Assembly: GCA_964460755.1 (NCBI GenBank)
Contig: CAYWQL010000009.1
Location: forward strand, 1-60,166
Direction of reading: 5' to 3'
Length of the DNA stretch: 60,166 nt
From: JAYFNU01 sp964460755
GTDB taxonomy: Bacteria; Bacillota; Clostridia; Oscillospirales; Ruminococcaceae
This document shows positions 53,855 through 60,166 of this stretch, in pieces. A program made the translations under genes and the position numbers. Every line of letters begins with the position of its first letter. Within the stretch, counting starts at the first letter, position 1. The notes under the pieces were generated by a model. That model was not told the DNA's origin. It ran no database searches and saw only the letters and a list, made by a program, of their open reading frames with translations.

Positions 53855-54550
53855 TTAAAGTCGGGTTTTTCTTTTCTTAACCGCCTCGCGCTGAAGCGCG
53901 AAAACCGCGCGGCAAAGTCTGTCGCTTTCCTTTTGACCGAGGTCGTCGAACTCACAGCCGAAAAGAATGCCGTGGAGCGACTCGCCGCCGATACGGATAA
54001 TTGTACAGTCAAAATTAAAGGGCGGCTCGGAATTGACAAGATAAATCGACGAAAGCTTAACCTTGTCGCCAAGACTGAACGGCGCGTTTGCCGCGAAGAA
54101 AACGCCCGAAAGACTTATATCAATCATTTTGACGGGATATGCGTCAACGCCGTCGACGACGTCCTTAAAGCCGTTTTCGTCGGCTTCGCGCTCGACCGTT
54201 CCCTCGATACTCAAATTCACGCGGAAGAAGCTTCTGCGTTCAAAATTGTTATACGCCGTGATACTGCTTATGCGCCAAAAATCGTTGTTCGCGATATAGA
54301 CCCGTCCGCCGACGGTAAGGGTTCCGAGCTTTGTGTTGAGTATATTAATTTTCAGGGGGATATCATAATCAAAAATCGGAAGACGCATACCCTCAACGGG
54401 ATAAATGTCGATAGCAAGACTGTCCTCTTCAAATCTGTCGGTGTTGTTAATGCGGCTGACCGCCTTCAGCCGTCCTTGAAAAAACAGCTCGTTGTTCATA
54501 TTTTTAACTTCACATACGGCGTTCATATAGTTTTTTAGCGTTTCTTCCAT
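53855..54550 (-). CDS. PilZ flagellar-brake-type protein
   Basis: A 231-residue protein with a YcgR-like N-terminal domain (1-100) and a C-terminal PilZ domain with the intact cyclic-di-GMP motifs R106-x3-R110 (RRSFFR) and D144-x-S-x2-G149 (DISLSG). Binding of the ligand should change its interaction with the motor or other partners. It is followed by FapA. A strong extended -10 promoter and a palindrome precede it. Confidence 0.92.
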   Translation of the reverse strand: MEETLKNYMNAVCEVKNMNNELFFQGRLKAVSRINNTDRFEEDSLAIDIYPVEGMRLPIFDYDIPLKINILNTKLGTLTVGGRVYIANNDFWRISSITAYNNFERRSFFRVNLSIEGTVEREADENGFKDVVDGVDAYPVKMIDISLSGVFFAANAPFSLGDKVKLSSIYLVNSEPPFNFDCTIIRIGGESLHGILFGCEFDDLGQKESDRLCRAVFALQREAVKKRKTRL

Positions 54551-54567
54551 TTAACCGTTCCCCTTTT

Positions 54568-54590
54568 TGTGAAATGTACATAATTTCACA
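54568..54590 (-). promoter_or_regulatory. 8-bp inverted repeat in the PilZ-FapA leader
   Basis: TGTGAAAT-7-ATTTCACA (54568-54590) lies between the predicted start (near 54599) and the GGGG ribosome binding site of the PilZ gene. It could be a protein operator or an mRNA hairpin. Confidence 0.55.
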
Positions 54591-54605
54591 CAATAGTTTG
54601 AATAT

Positions 54606-54614
54606 ATTATAGCA
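54606..54614 (-). promoter_or_regulatory. Extended -10 promoter of the PilZ-FapA unit
   Basis: On the minus strand TG-C-TATAAT is a perfect extended -10 element (TATAAT at 54611-54606). No good -35 is placed at 17 bp; TTGTAA is at 15. Extended -10 promoters need no strong -35. Confidence 0.6.
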
Positions 54615-54800
54615 TATTTTTTCAGTTTACAATAGTAATTTAGGATTAAAATAGGTCGTTTGCTAAAATAAACAATAATTTAATATGGCGGCACTATACA
54701 ATATGCATTGTGTGGGGCGAAATATACCCAACAACAGGTGGGGGTTCGGCTTGGGGCGCCGTGCTTGCGGGGCGGAGGGCTGAATGAAAAAACGGCAGTA

Positions 54801-54832
54801 AAAAGCCGCCCGACATATCGGACGGCTTTTTT
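54801..54832 (-). terminator. Flagellin terminator
   Basis: AAAAGCCG(c)CCGA pairs with (T)CGG(a)CGGCTTTT and is flanked by T-runs on both strands, so it could stop transcription both ways. It lies ~70 bp after the fliC stop. Confidence 0.8.
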
Positions 54833-54902
54833 GTTCTTTGGGAAATTAAGCGTCAACCTGTGAAGCAGTAGATGCTTAAACGCTGCTGAAGATAAATTAT
54901 TC

Positions 54903-56069
54903 TTACTGGAGGAGCTGGAGGATTTGCTGCGGCTGCTGATTCGCCTGAGCGAGCATAGCCTGCGCCGCCTGTGTAAGGATGTTCATCTTCGTGTACTGCA
55001 TCATCTCTTTCGCCATATCTGTATCGCGGATACGGCTGTTAGCTGACGTCATGTTCTCTGCGGTAGTGTCGAGGTTGTTGATTGTGTACTCAAGACGATT
55101 CTGGAGAGCGCCCAAGTTAGCACGGTTCGTGGAAACCTTGTTGATGGCGTCCTTAATTGTCTGGATAGAGTTGCCCGCCGCGGTCTGTGTATCAACGCGG
55201 ATTCCGTTAATACCAAGACCACTCGCGCTAAGGTCATCAACATTAACTGTTACCTTGTTGAAGCTGTCAGCAGTGTCGCCGACTTGAAGGGTAAGTCCCT
55301 TGGCCGCTCCAGACGTTGTATAAGTCGAATTTCCTGCTGCCTTTGTGCCTGCGGTTGTGAAGCTGATTGTTACGCCTTCCCACTTTTCAGCGATGTTGTT
55401 GGCTGTACCGTCAGCAACAATAGCTCTAAGGGTGTAGCTCGTGCCTGTGTTTGCAGTTGTGAGTCCTTCGAACGAAACGCCTGTGCCGAAATCAGAACCC
55501 GTCGCACCGACTGTTACGTTTCCAGTGGCTGTTGTTGTCAGCGTAAACACTGTGCTTGCGTCAAGGTTTCCGCCGGAAATCGCAATGCTGTTTGCGGCGA
55601 TTCCGCTCGTAGTGTCAGCCTGAGTACCTGCGTAGCCGCCGAGCGTACCGTTGAGAAGGTTAATACCGTTGAAATTCGTGGACTGGGAAATACGGGTGAT
55701 TTCTGTCGTGAGTGAGTCAACCTCTGCCTGTATGGCGTCGCGGTCAACCGCATTCTGGATAGTTCCGTTCGCCGACTTCGTCGCAAGCTCAACCATACGG
55801 TTAAGCATGTTGTGAACTTCGGTTAACGCGCCTTCTGCCGTCTGAACAAGGGAGATGCCGTCCTGCGAGTTCGCAGAAGCCTGCTCAAGTCCCTTAATCT
55901 GGGCTTTCATCTTTTCGCTTATCGCAAGACCGGAAGCGTCGTCGCCTGCGCGGTTAATGCGGAAGCCCGAAGATAATTTTTCAAGGCTCTTAGCTACCTG
56001 AGAGTTGTTAACTCCCAACTGACGGTTGGCGTTCATCGCCATAGTGTTTGTTCTTACTACCATTCCCAT
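54903..56069 (-). CDS. fliC: Flagellin
   Basis: A 388-residue flagellin. The N-terminal D0/D1 region has VVRTNTMAMNANRQL and SGFRINRAGDDASGLAISEK. The central ~150 residues (about 140-290) are variable, Ser/Thr/Gly-rich, and the C-terminal D0 helix ends QANQQPQQILQLLQ. This is the only flagellin in the window. The ATG at 56069 is chosen because GGAGG lies 7 bases upstream; a reading from farther upstream would translate the regulatory leader. It has its own sigma-28-like promoter and a CsrA-type leader. Confidence 0.96.
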   Translation of the reverse strand: MGMVVRTNTMAMNANRQLGVNNSQVAKSLEKLSSGFRINRAGDDASGLAISEKMKAQIKGLEQASANSQDGISLVQTAEGALTEVHNMLNRMVELATKSANGTIQNAVDRDAIQAEVDSLTTEITRISQSTNFNGINLLNGTLGGYAGTQADTTSGIAANSIAISGGNLDASTVFTLTTTATGNVTVGATGSDFGTGVSFEGLTTANTGTSYTLRAIVADGTANNIAEKWEGVTISFTTAGTKAAGNSTYTTSGAAKGLTLQVGDTADSFNKVTVNVDDLSASGLGINGIRVDTQTAAGNSIQTIKDAINKVSTNRANLGALQNRLEYTINNLDTTAENMTSANSRIRDTDMAKEMMQYTKMNILTQAAQAMLAQANQQPQQILQLLQ

Positions 56070-56076
56070 GATAATA

Positions 56077-56115
56077 CCTCCATGTTTTTTTTGATGAGGA
56101 AATTCCATTTTCCCC
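56077..56115 (-). promoter_or_regulatory. CsrA-type binding leader of fliC
   Basis: On the minus strand a hairpin (56115-56096) pairs GGAAA with TTTCC, extended by GC and GU pairs, and exposes the hexaloop AUGGAA, giving the ANGGA motif in the loop. A second AUGGAGG (56083-56077) includes the Shine-Dalgarno. Paired sites of this kind are the known layout of CsrA control on flagellin mRNA in Bacillus. Confidence 0.6.
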
Positions 56116-56173
56116 ATTTTTAAATTTTTGTTCGGACATTGACAGGCGGGAAACCTGCACGGCCCTTACACCA

Positions 56174-56204
56174 TAATTATCCTTCAATCGCCGCAAAATT
56201 AAAG
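56174..56204 (-). promoter_or_regulatory. Sigma-28-like promoter of fliC
   Basis: On the minus strand CTTTA (56204-56200), 17 bp, GGATAATTA (56182-56174). It has the same boxes and spacing as the flgM element at 50635-50665. The start would be near 56167, about 98 nt before the ATG. Confidence 0.7.
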
Positions 56205-56397
56205 TTTTTTTTGTGAACGTCTTATTTTTTCCCCGTTTTGACGAATATTTAACCGTTTTATGCACGTTTTCGTCAAACGCAACAGTTTTTCGGTCATTTT
56301 TGTGTTGTTCTTTTGTTACACTGTGCCGATAAGGTGACAGTTCGCTTGAAGCACGAAGACAAATTTTAAGATAGTAAGGTTTTATATATAAGGAACG

Positions 56398-56432
56398 AAA
56401 AGCCGTCACGACCGTGCGGCGCACGGCTTTTT
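56398..56432 (+). terminator. Terminator, plus orientation
   Basis: AAAAGCCGT pairs with ACGGCTTTT, and alternatively CCGTGC-GGC-GCACGG forms a compact hairpin directly followed by CTTTTT. The two structures share the ACGGC strand and exclude one another. Confidence 0.5.
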
Positions 56433-56454
56433 GGTTTATGGCATAACGGCCAAA

Positions 56455-56480
56455 CAAAAAAGCCCGCTTAACGCGGGCTT
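56455..56480 (-). terminator. Terminator of the receiver-GGDEF gene
   Basis: AAGCCCGC pairs with GCGGGCTT around TTAAC, and the minus strand continues with TTTTTT. It lies 36 bp after the detached PAS tail ends (56516), so the tail is still within the transcript. Confidence 0.8.
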
Positions 56481-56515
56481 CGGGTGTTGGTGTAAAACGC
56501 CTGTGGGCAAAATTG

Positions 56516-56740
56516 CTAAATAAGCTCCTCGGTCGAAATAAGCTTTTCTTCCGTAATTATGGCAAGCTTTGCGAGGTTTCCGTACCAGTTTATAATCTTA
56601 AAGCGATAGAAATAGCTGTGCCTGCCGTCTTCGGAGCGAACACGCCCCTTGGCAAATTCTTCGGATTTAAAGGAAACGCGGCCGCAGAACGCGCAGTCGT
56701 CACGGGAAAGCCCAAGCATCTTGCAAACGCACGGGCGGCT
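56516..56740 (-). pseudogene. Detached C-terminal PAS-like tail
   Basis: Downstream of the TAA at 56743-56741 the same frame stays open for 74 codons to a stop at 56516. The tail (SRPCVCKMLGLSRDD, CAFCG, FKIINWYGNLAKLAIITEE) continues a PAS-like domain begun in the upstream frame (YVFVCDAKTDEILFQNSRV), including a Cys-rich C-x-C and C-x2-C segment seen in PAS tails of GGDEF proteins. It looks like the lost end of the protein rather than a separate gene. Confidence 0.7.
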
Positions 56741-57915
56741 TTAGTCAGACTCGTCGATAAGGGCTCTGACCCTTGAGTTTTGGAAGAGGATTTCGTCGGT
56801 TTTTGCGTCGCACACGAAAACGTAGGAGCCGATTTCGTCAAGCACGCGCAGGGCTTCTTTTTCCGCCTTACTTCCGGCGGGGCCGTCCTCGCCCTGATAG
56901 ATGACATATTCGTTTTCGCCCTTGTCGCGCGCCTGCTTAAGCGCCTTGTCGGCGTGCTTATAAAGCGCGCCAATGTCGGTGTCGTCGCCCGAGAAGGGGC
57001 ACACCCCGACAGCTATGCTCGGAACAAAGCCGCCGCCGCTTGCCGACGTTCCTTTAAAATGCGCGATACATTTTTTAACCGTGTCCTCAACAAGCGAGGG
57101 CTTTTGAAGCTGTTTAAACAAAAATATGAATTCAAAAACGCTAAGCCGTCCAAGAATTGTGTCGGGCTTACATTCCTTTTGGACTATCTGGGACAAAAGC
57201 GTGAGAACATCGGCGTTCTTGGCATAATGCTCGGTCACAGCAGACATATTTTCAACGCTTAAAATAACCAAGGCGGCCTTTTCGCTCGTTCCCTCCATAT
57301 GCTTGACATAAGCCGCGATAAGCCCTCTTACCGAGTCGCGGTCCATAAGTCCCGTAAGGGAATCGGTCTGCGCGTCGCGAAGAAGCTTAAGCGCGCTTAT
57401 CGCTTCGCGGAGCCTGTCGAGAATAATCGACGGCTTGTAGATTTTATCAAAATAAGCCGTCGCTCCGCATTTAAAGGCCTCGCTTTCGCTGCTCTCGTCC
57501 TCGCCATCGGTTACCGCAAACACCGGAANNNNNNNNNNNNNNNNNNNNNNNNNNNNNNNNNNNNNNNNNNNNNNNNNNNNNNNNNNNNNNNNNNNNNNNN
57601 NNNNNNNNNNNNNNNNNNNNNNNNNNNNAAGGCCTCGCTTTCGCTGCTCTCGTCCTCGCCATCGGTTACCGCAAACACCGGAAGGTTGGCGAAAGCGGGA
57701 ACGGCGCGAACGACCTTTAAAAACTCGTACCCGTTCATAACCGGCATTTTAATGTCGAGAAGCACGGCGGCGACGTCGTTATCGCTGTAAAGAATGTCGA
57801 GCGCGGTTTTTCCGTTATCCGCTTCGACAACGGAATAGTTCGCCTGAAGAATTTGATTAAGCATCGCGCGATTGATTTTGTTGTCGTCAACGACAAGGAC
57901 CTTATCTTTAGCCAT
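56741..57915 (-). CDS. Receiver-degenerate GGDEF protein, gapped and truncated
   Basis: A response regulator with a receiver domain (phospho-acceptor D54 in LLDIKMP) joined to a GGDEF-like domain starting DSLTGLMDRD. The active site is RLSVFEF instead of RxGGDEF, so synthesis of cyclic-di-GMP is unlikely. The coding sequence is broken by 100 N at 57529-57628, with the same 55 bp on both sides; removing the gap and one copy restores one continuous 339-residue frame. It ends at TAA inside a PAS-like domain (IDESD, then stop), and the tail continues in frame. RBS AGGGTG and a strong promoter (58028-58056) lie upstream. Confidence 0.75.
57474..57683. other. Assembly gap with 55-bp duplicated ends
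   Basis: 100 N's (57529-57628) are flanked by identical 55-bp copies (57474-57528 and 57629-57683). Collapsing the two copies restores the frame of the receiver-GGDEF protein, so nothing seems to be missing. The gap is best read as two contigs overlapping by 55 bp, joined with filler; it is not a real repeat. Confidence 0.9.
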
Positions 57916-57943
57916 AAATACACCCTTTCGAATTAGTGGAATT

Positions 57944-57985
57944 AGAGATTAACGCCAACGCTTTGCGACGTTAAGCAAATTAACC
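57944..57985. repeat. Imperfect palindrome with CGCAAAGCG core
   Basis: On the minus strand TTAACG-TCGCAAAGCG-TTGG-CGTTAA makes nested inverted repeats. It shares GTCGCAAAGCG and a TTAATC flank with the palindrome at 8-24. It lies in the leader of the receiver-GGDEF gene. Confidence 0.35.
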
Positions 57986-58027
57986 CTCGCACAAACTAAA
58001 AAGCGCTATCGTCAGTTGTGTGTCAAT

Positions 58028-58056
58028 ATTATACAGCATAAAAAATTAAAACTCAA
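58028..58056 (-). promoter_or_regulatory. Sigma-A promoter of the receiver-GGDEF gene
   Basis: On the minus strand TTGAGT (58056-58051), 17 bp, TATAAT (58033-58028), a perfect -10. The leader is ~105 nt and contains the palindrome at 57944-57985. Confidence 0.75.
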
Positions 58057-58243
58057 CAAAACCCGCCCATTTGTGTTAATTTAATGTCAAATTACTTGAT
58101 TTTTCGTCGAACAGATGCAAATTCGTAAGGTAAATAAGAAGTAAATATCTGCTGTACGCATAAAAATACATTGCATTTTGGGCATAAATATAATAAACTT
58201 AATTTCGTATGAAACTTTTGTAAAGATACTTGCTAAAACTAAC

Positions 58244-58272
58244 TCGACATATTGAAAAAAAGCTGTTAGAAT
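58244..58272 (+). promoter_or_regulatory. Sigma-A promoter of the transketolase genes
   Basis: TCGACA (58244-58249), 17 bp, TAGAAT (58267-58272), each 5 of 6 to consensus. The start near 58279 leaves a ~28-nt leader with CGGAGGTG before the ATG at 58307. Confidence 0.75.
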
Positions 58273-58306
58273 AGTGATATCGCAAAATAATACACGGAGG
58301 TGTTTT

Positions 58307-59128
58307 ATGGATACACGCGAATTAAAAGAAAAATGCAGAAAAATCCGTATTGATATCGTCAATATGGTCGCGGACGCGAAGAGCGGACATCCCGGCGGAA
58401 GCCTTTCGTCGGTCGAGATTTTCGTCGCGATTTTTAACACGCAGATGAAGGTTGACCCGAAAAATCCCGCCGACCCGAAGCGCGACCGTTTCGTTCTGAG
58501 CAAGGGTCATTGCGCTCCAGTTTATTACGCGACGCTTTGCGACCTCGGCTTCTTCGACAGGGCGGAGCTTAAATCCCTTCGCAAGCTCGGCGCAATGCTT
58601 CAGGGTCACCCTGTTGCGAAAAAAATACCCGGCGTTGACGCCTCGACAGGCTCGCTCGGTCAGGGGCTCAGCATAGCCACAGGCATGGCGCTTGGCGCAA
58701 AGACCGCGAAGAGCGGCGTCAAGGTATACGCGGTCTGCGGCGACGGAGAGCTTCAGGAGGGGCTTATTTGGGAGGCGTCCATGGCGGCGGCTCACTATAA
58801 GCTCGACAACCTTACCCTTGTCGTGGACAACAACGGTATGCAAATCGACGGCACTAACGACCAGGTTATGAGCCTTGGCGATATCCCCGCGAAATTCCGC
58901 GCCTTTGGCTGGAACGTAATCGAGGTCGCCGACGGAAACGACATCGAACAAATTATCGCCGCGCTTAATCAGCCGCCCGTTGACGGCAAGCCGAAATGTA
59001 TCGTCGCCCACACAACAAAGGGCAAGGGCGTTTCCTTTATGGAGGGTCAGGTCGGCTGGCACGGAAAGGCTCCGAACGATGAACAGCGCGCGGCGGCAGT
59101 CGCAGAATTGGAGGCGTTAGAGATATGA
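58307..59128 (+). CDS. Transketolase, N-terminal subunit
   Basis: A 273-residue thiamine-diphosphate-binding half of transketolase. It has SGHPGGSLSSVEIFVAIF, the cofactor motif VCGDGELQEGLIWEASMAA followed by VVDNNGMQIDG, and HTTKGKGVSFMEGQVGWHG. It acts with the C-terminal subunit to move two-carbon units between pentose-phosphate sugars. The ATG at 58307 after CGGAGGTG is used; an in-frame GTG at 58274 has no binding site and overlaps the predicted transcript start. Its stop overlaps the next ATG by 4 bp. Confidence 0.95.
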   Translation: MDTRELKEKCRKIRIDIVNMVADAKSGHPGGSLSSVEIFVAIFNTQMKVDPKNPADPKRDRFVLSKGHCAPVYYATLCDLGFFDRAELKSLRKLGAMLQGHPVAKKIPGVDASTGSLGQGLSIATGMALGAKTAKSGVKVYAVCGDGELQEGLIWEASMAAAHYKLDNLTLVVDNNGMQIDGTNDQVMSLGDIPAKFRAFGWNVIEVADGNDIEQIIAALNQPPVDGKPKCIVAHTTKGKGVSFMEGQVGWHGKAPNDEQRAAAVAELEALEI

Positions 59129-60054
59129 GCGAGCCAAAAGCAACCAGAGCGGCATACGGCGAAGCCCTTGCGGCTCTCGGAAGAGTTAACGACAAGGTCG
59201 TCGTTCTTGACGCCGACCTCGCCGAAGCGACAATGACAAAACACTTTAAAAAAGAATTTCCCGACCGCTTTTTCGATTGCGGTATTGCGGAATGCAACTT
59301 GGTCGGCATGAGCGCAGGACTTTCGACAATGGGCTTTATCCCGTTTTGCAGCACCTTCGCCATGTTCGGCGCAGGACGCGCATATGAAATTTTCCGCAAC
59401 GGCGTCGCCTATCCTCATTTCAACGTCAAGCTCTGCTGCACCCACGCGGGCGTAACGGTCGGCGAAGACGGCGCGAGCCATCAGGCGATAGAGGACGTTG
59501 CGCTTATGCGCGAAATCCCCGGCGTTACGGTTATCGTTCCCGCCGACGCTCCCGAGGCAGAAAAGGCGGTTAACGCTATGGCGAAGCTTGACGGACCGGT
59601 TTATGCTCGGTTCGGTCGCGCCGCCTGCCCGGAGCTTCCCGAAAAGCCCTTTACCATAGGCAAGGCGAATGTTCTTCGCGAGGGCAAGGACGCGGTTCTC
59701 TTTGCCTGCGGCTTTATGGTTCATATCGCGCTTGAAGCGGCGGAGGAGCTCGCCAAGGAGGGTATTGACGCGGCGGTCGTAAACGTCCACACCATTAAGC
59801 CCCTTGACAAGGAGCTTGTGCTGGAATATTCCAAGAAGTGCGGCACGGTCGTCACCCTTGAAGAGCACAGCATTTACGGCGGACTCGGCGACGCGGTCGC
59901 CGACGCGATTATCGGACAGGGAGATTTCAGGTTCAAGAAAATCGGCGTCGAGGACAGATTCGGACAGTCGGGAACATGGAAGGACGTGCTCGATTTCTAC
60001 GGGCTTTCCACTCCGAAGGTCACCGAAACGTTAAGAGCTTTCCTAAAGAAATAA
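59125..60054 (+). CDS. Transketolase, C-terminal subunit
   Basis: A 309-residue second half of transketolase. The pyrimidine-binding domain has VVLDADLAEATMTKHF, FFDCGIAECNLVGMSAGLS and CTHAGVTVGEDGASHQAIED, followed by the C-terminal domain (ALEAAEELAKEGIDAAVVNV, VVTLEEHSIYGGLGDAVAD). It overlaps the N-terminal subunit by 4 bp (ATGA), so the two are translationally coupled. Split transketolases are common in Firmicutes and archaea. Confidence 0.95.
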   Translation: MSEPKATRAAYGEALAALGRVNDKVVVLDADLAEATMTKHFKKEFPDRFFDCGIAECNLVGMSAGLSTMGFIPFCSTFAMFGAGRAYEIFRNGVAYPHFNVKLCCTHAGVTVGEDGASHQAIEDVALMREIPGVTVIVPADAPEAEKAVNAMAKLDGPVYARFGRAACPELPEKPFTIGKANVLREGKDAVLFACGFMVHIALEAAEELAKEGIDAAVVNVHTIKPLDKELVLEYSKKCGTVVTLEEHSIYGGLGDAVADAIIGQGDFRFKKIGVEDRFGQSGTWKDVLDFYGLSTPKVTETLRAFLKK

Positions 60055-60070
60055 TCTGCTTTAAAAAGCC

Positions 60071-60100
60071 AAAAGACCGAAGCGTTCGCTTCGGTCTTTT
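60071..60100 (+). terminator. Rho-independent terminator after transketolase
   Basis: AAAAGACCGAAGC pairs with GCTTCGGTCTTTT around a four-base loop; T-runs on both sides suggest it works in both directions. Confidence 0.85.
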
Positions 60101-60124
60101 ATTTTTTAAAGTTATGCTTTGTTT

Positions 60125-60166
60125 TTATTCGACGGTATTTTCAAGGCGAAAGGGGACGCTGTCGTT
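60125..60166 (-). CDS. Possible 3' end of a further gene (partial)
   Basis: On the minus strand a frame runs from the window edge to TAA at 60127-60125, ending PFRLENTVE, with the bidirectional terminator 25 bp further on. Only 13 codons are visible, so product and even reality are uncertain. Confidence 0.3.
   Translation of the reverse strand, partial: NDSVPFRLENTVE

Larger units (their letters stand above)
54551..54902. other. Intergenic region between PilZ gene and flagellin
   Basis: This stretch carries the PilZ promoter (54606-54611), a leader palindrome (54568-54590), a weak 5-bp palindrome ACAAT-ATGC-ATTGT (54698-54711) and the flagellin terminator (54801-54832). The GC-rich part at about 54725-54785 holds no gene I can recognise. 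Confidence 0.6.
56070..56515. other. Intergenic region upstream of fliC
   Basis: This 446-bp stretch has no gene. It contains the fliC leader and promoter and a plus-strand GCCGATAA at 56325-56332. Two terminators follow (56398-56432 for plus, 56455-56480 for minus). Confidence 0.6.
57916..58306. other. Intergenic region between the regulator and transketolase
   Basis: AT-rich, 391 bp, no gene. It holds divergent sigma-A promoters at 58028-58056 (minus) and 58244-58272 (plus), a palindromic repeat at 57944-57985, and 58080-58240, where I see nothing specific. Confidence 0.6.

Noticed and set aside
54698..54711. ACAAT-ATGC-ATTGT palindrome
   Set aside because: Only five paired bases with a four-base loop in AT-rich noncoding DNA; expected by chance.
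57474..57683. Direct 55-bp repeat as a CRISPR-like or mobile-element repeat
   Set aside because: Only two copies separated by N's inside a coding frame that is restored by removing one copy; it is an assembly overlap.
57944..57985. Leader sequence with CGCAAAGC, suggesting a cyclic-di-GMP (GEMM) riboswitch
   Set aside because: The other GEMM elements (the GCAAACC segment and the conserved second stem) are absent. It is better explained as a palindromic repeat.

Overview
The window looks like a piece of an uncultured, motile Clostridia-type Firmicute (Oscillospirales-like is my guess, not proven). Supporting signs are the Bacillus/Clostridium-style fla/che gene set (FliY with a CheC domain, CheC and CheD, FlbD, FliW-CsrA, a DUF6470 YviE homologue, FapA, a YlqG/FhlB pair), a transketolase split into two subunits, TATAAT-type promoters and frequent GTG/TTG starts. 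A 100-N gap flanked by an exact 55-bp duplication (57474-57683) indicates a short-read draft or metagenome assembly.

Layout. 1-2421: tRNA-Arg(CCG), then a two-gene unit with a membrane GGDEF protein and an alpha/beta hydrolase. 2495-9919 (minus): a five-gene unit reading YlqG/FliK-like, FhlB (FlhB C-terminal-like), a long FtsA-like actin-fold protein, a YuxH-type EAL-HDOD protein and a chemoreceptor. 10122-14574 (plus): cheA-cheW-cheR-cheB. 14582-38944 (minus): the large operon fliE-F-G-H-I-J-K-flgD-TIGR02530-flgE-flbD-motA-motB-fliM-fliY-cheY-fliO-P-Q-R-flhB-flhA-sigD-flgF-flgG-cheC-cheD, driven from a good sigma-A promoter at 39056-39084. 39315-45030 (minus): fliT/flgN-like-fliD-fliS-flgB-flgC, then an active-looking EAL protein and a CheW-only protein inserted between flgC and fliE. 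45120-45761 (plus): a lone PilZ-like gene convergent with csrA. 45753-50550 (minus): flgM-flgN-flgK-flgL-yviE-fliW-csrA. 50777-51994 (plus): a ParA-ComFB pair. 52040-54550 (minus): PilZ-FapA. 54903-56069 (minus): flagellin. 56516-57915 (minus): receiver-degenerate GGDEF-PAS protein, broken by an in-frame stop and an assembly gap. 58307-60054 (plus): transketolase N and C subunits.

How it fits together. This is an almost complete flagellum plus chemotaxis island with its regulators: the flagellar sigma factor, its anti-sigma FlgM, and the FliW-CsrA pair. flgM and fliC share one promoter architecture, CTTTA-N17-GGATAATTA, whose geometry matches sigma-28 promoters. The fliC leader has two ANGGA sites, one in a hexaloop hairpin and one on the Shine-Dalgarno, which is the expected CsrA target layout. 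Cyclic-di-GMP genes are woven in: one active-looking GGDEF, one active-looking EAL, a degenerate GGDEF, a degenerate EAL-HDOD, an intact PilZ, a degenerate PilZ and a ComFB-family protein. FlhF, FlhG and FliL are missing from their usual places; the ParA-ComFB pair beside flgM is the most interesting candidate for an undescribed module and might replace a flagellar positioning or number function.
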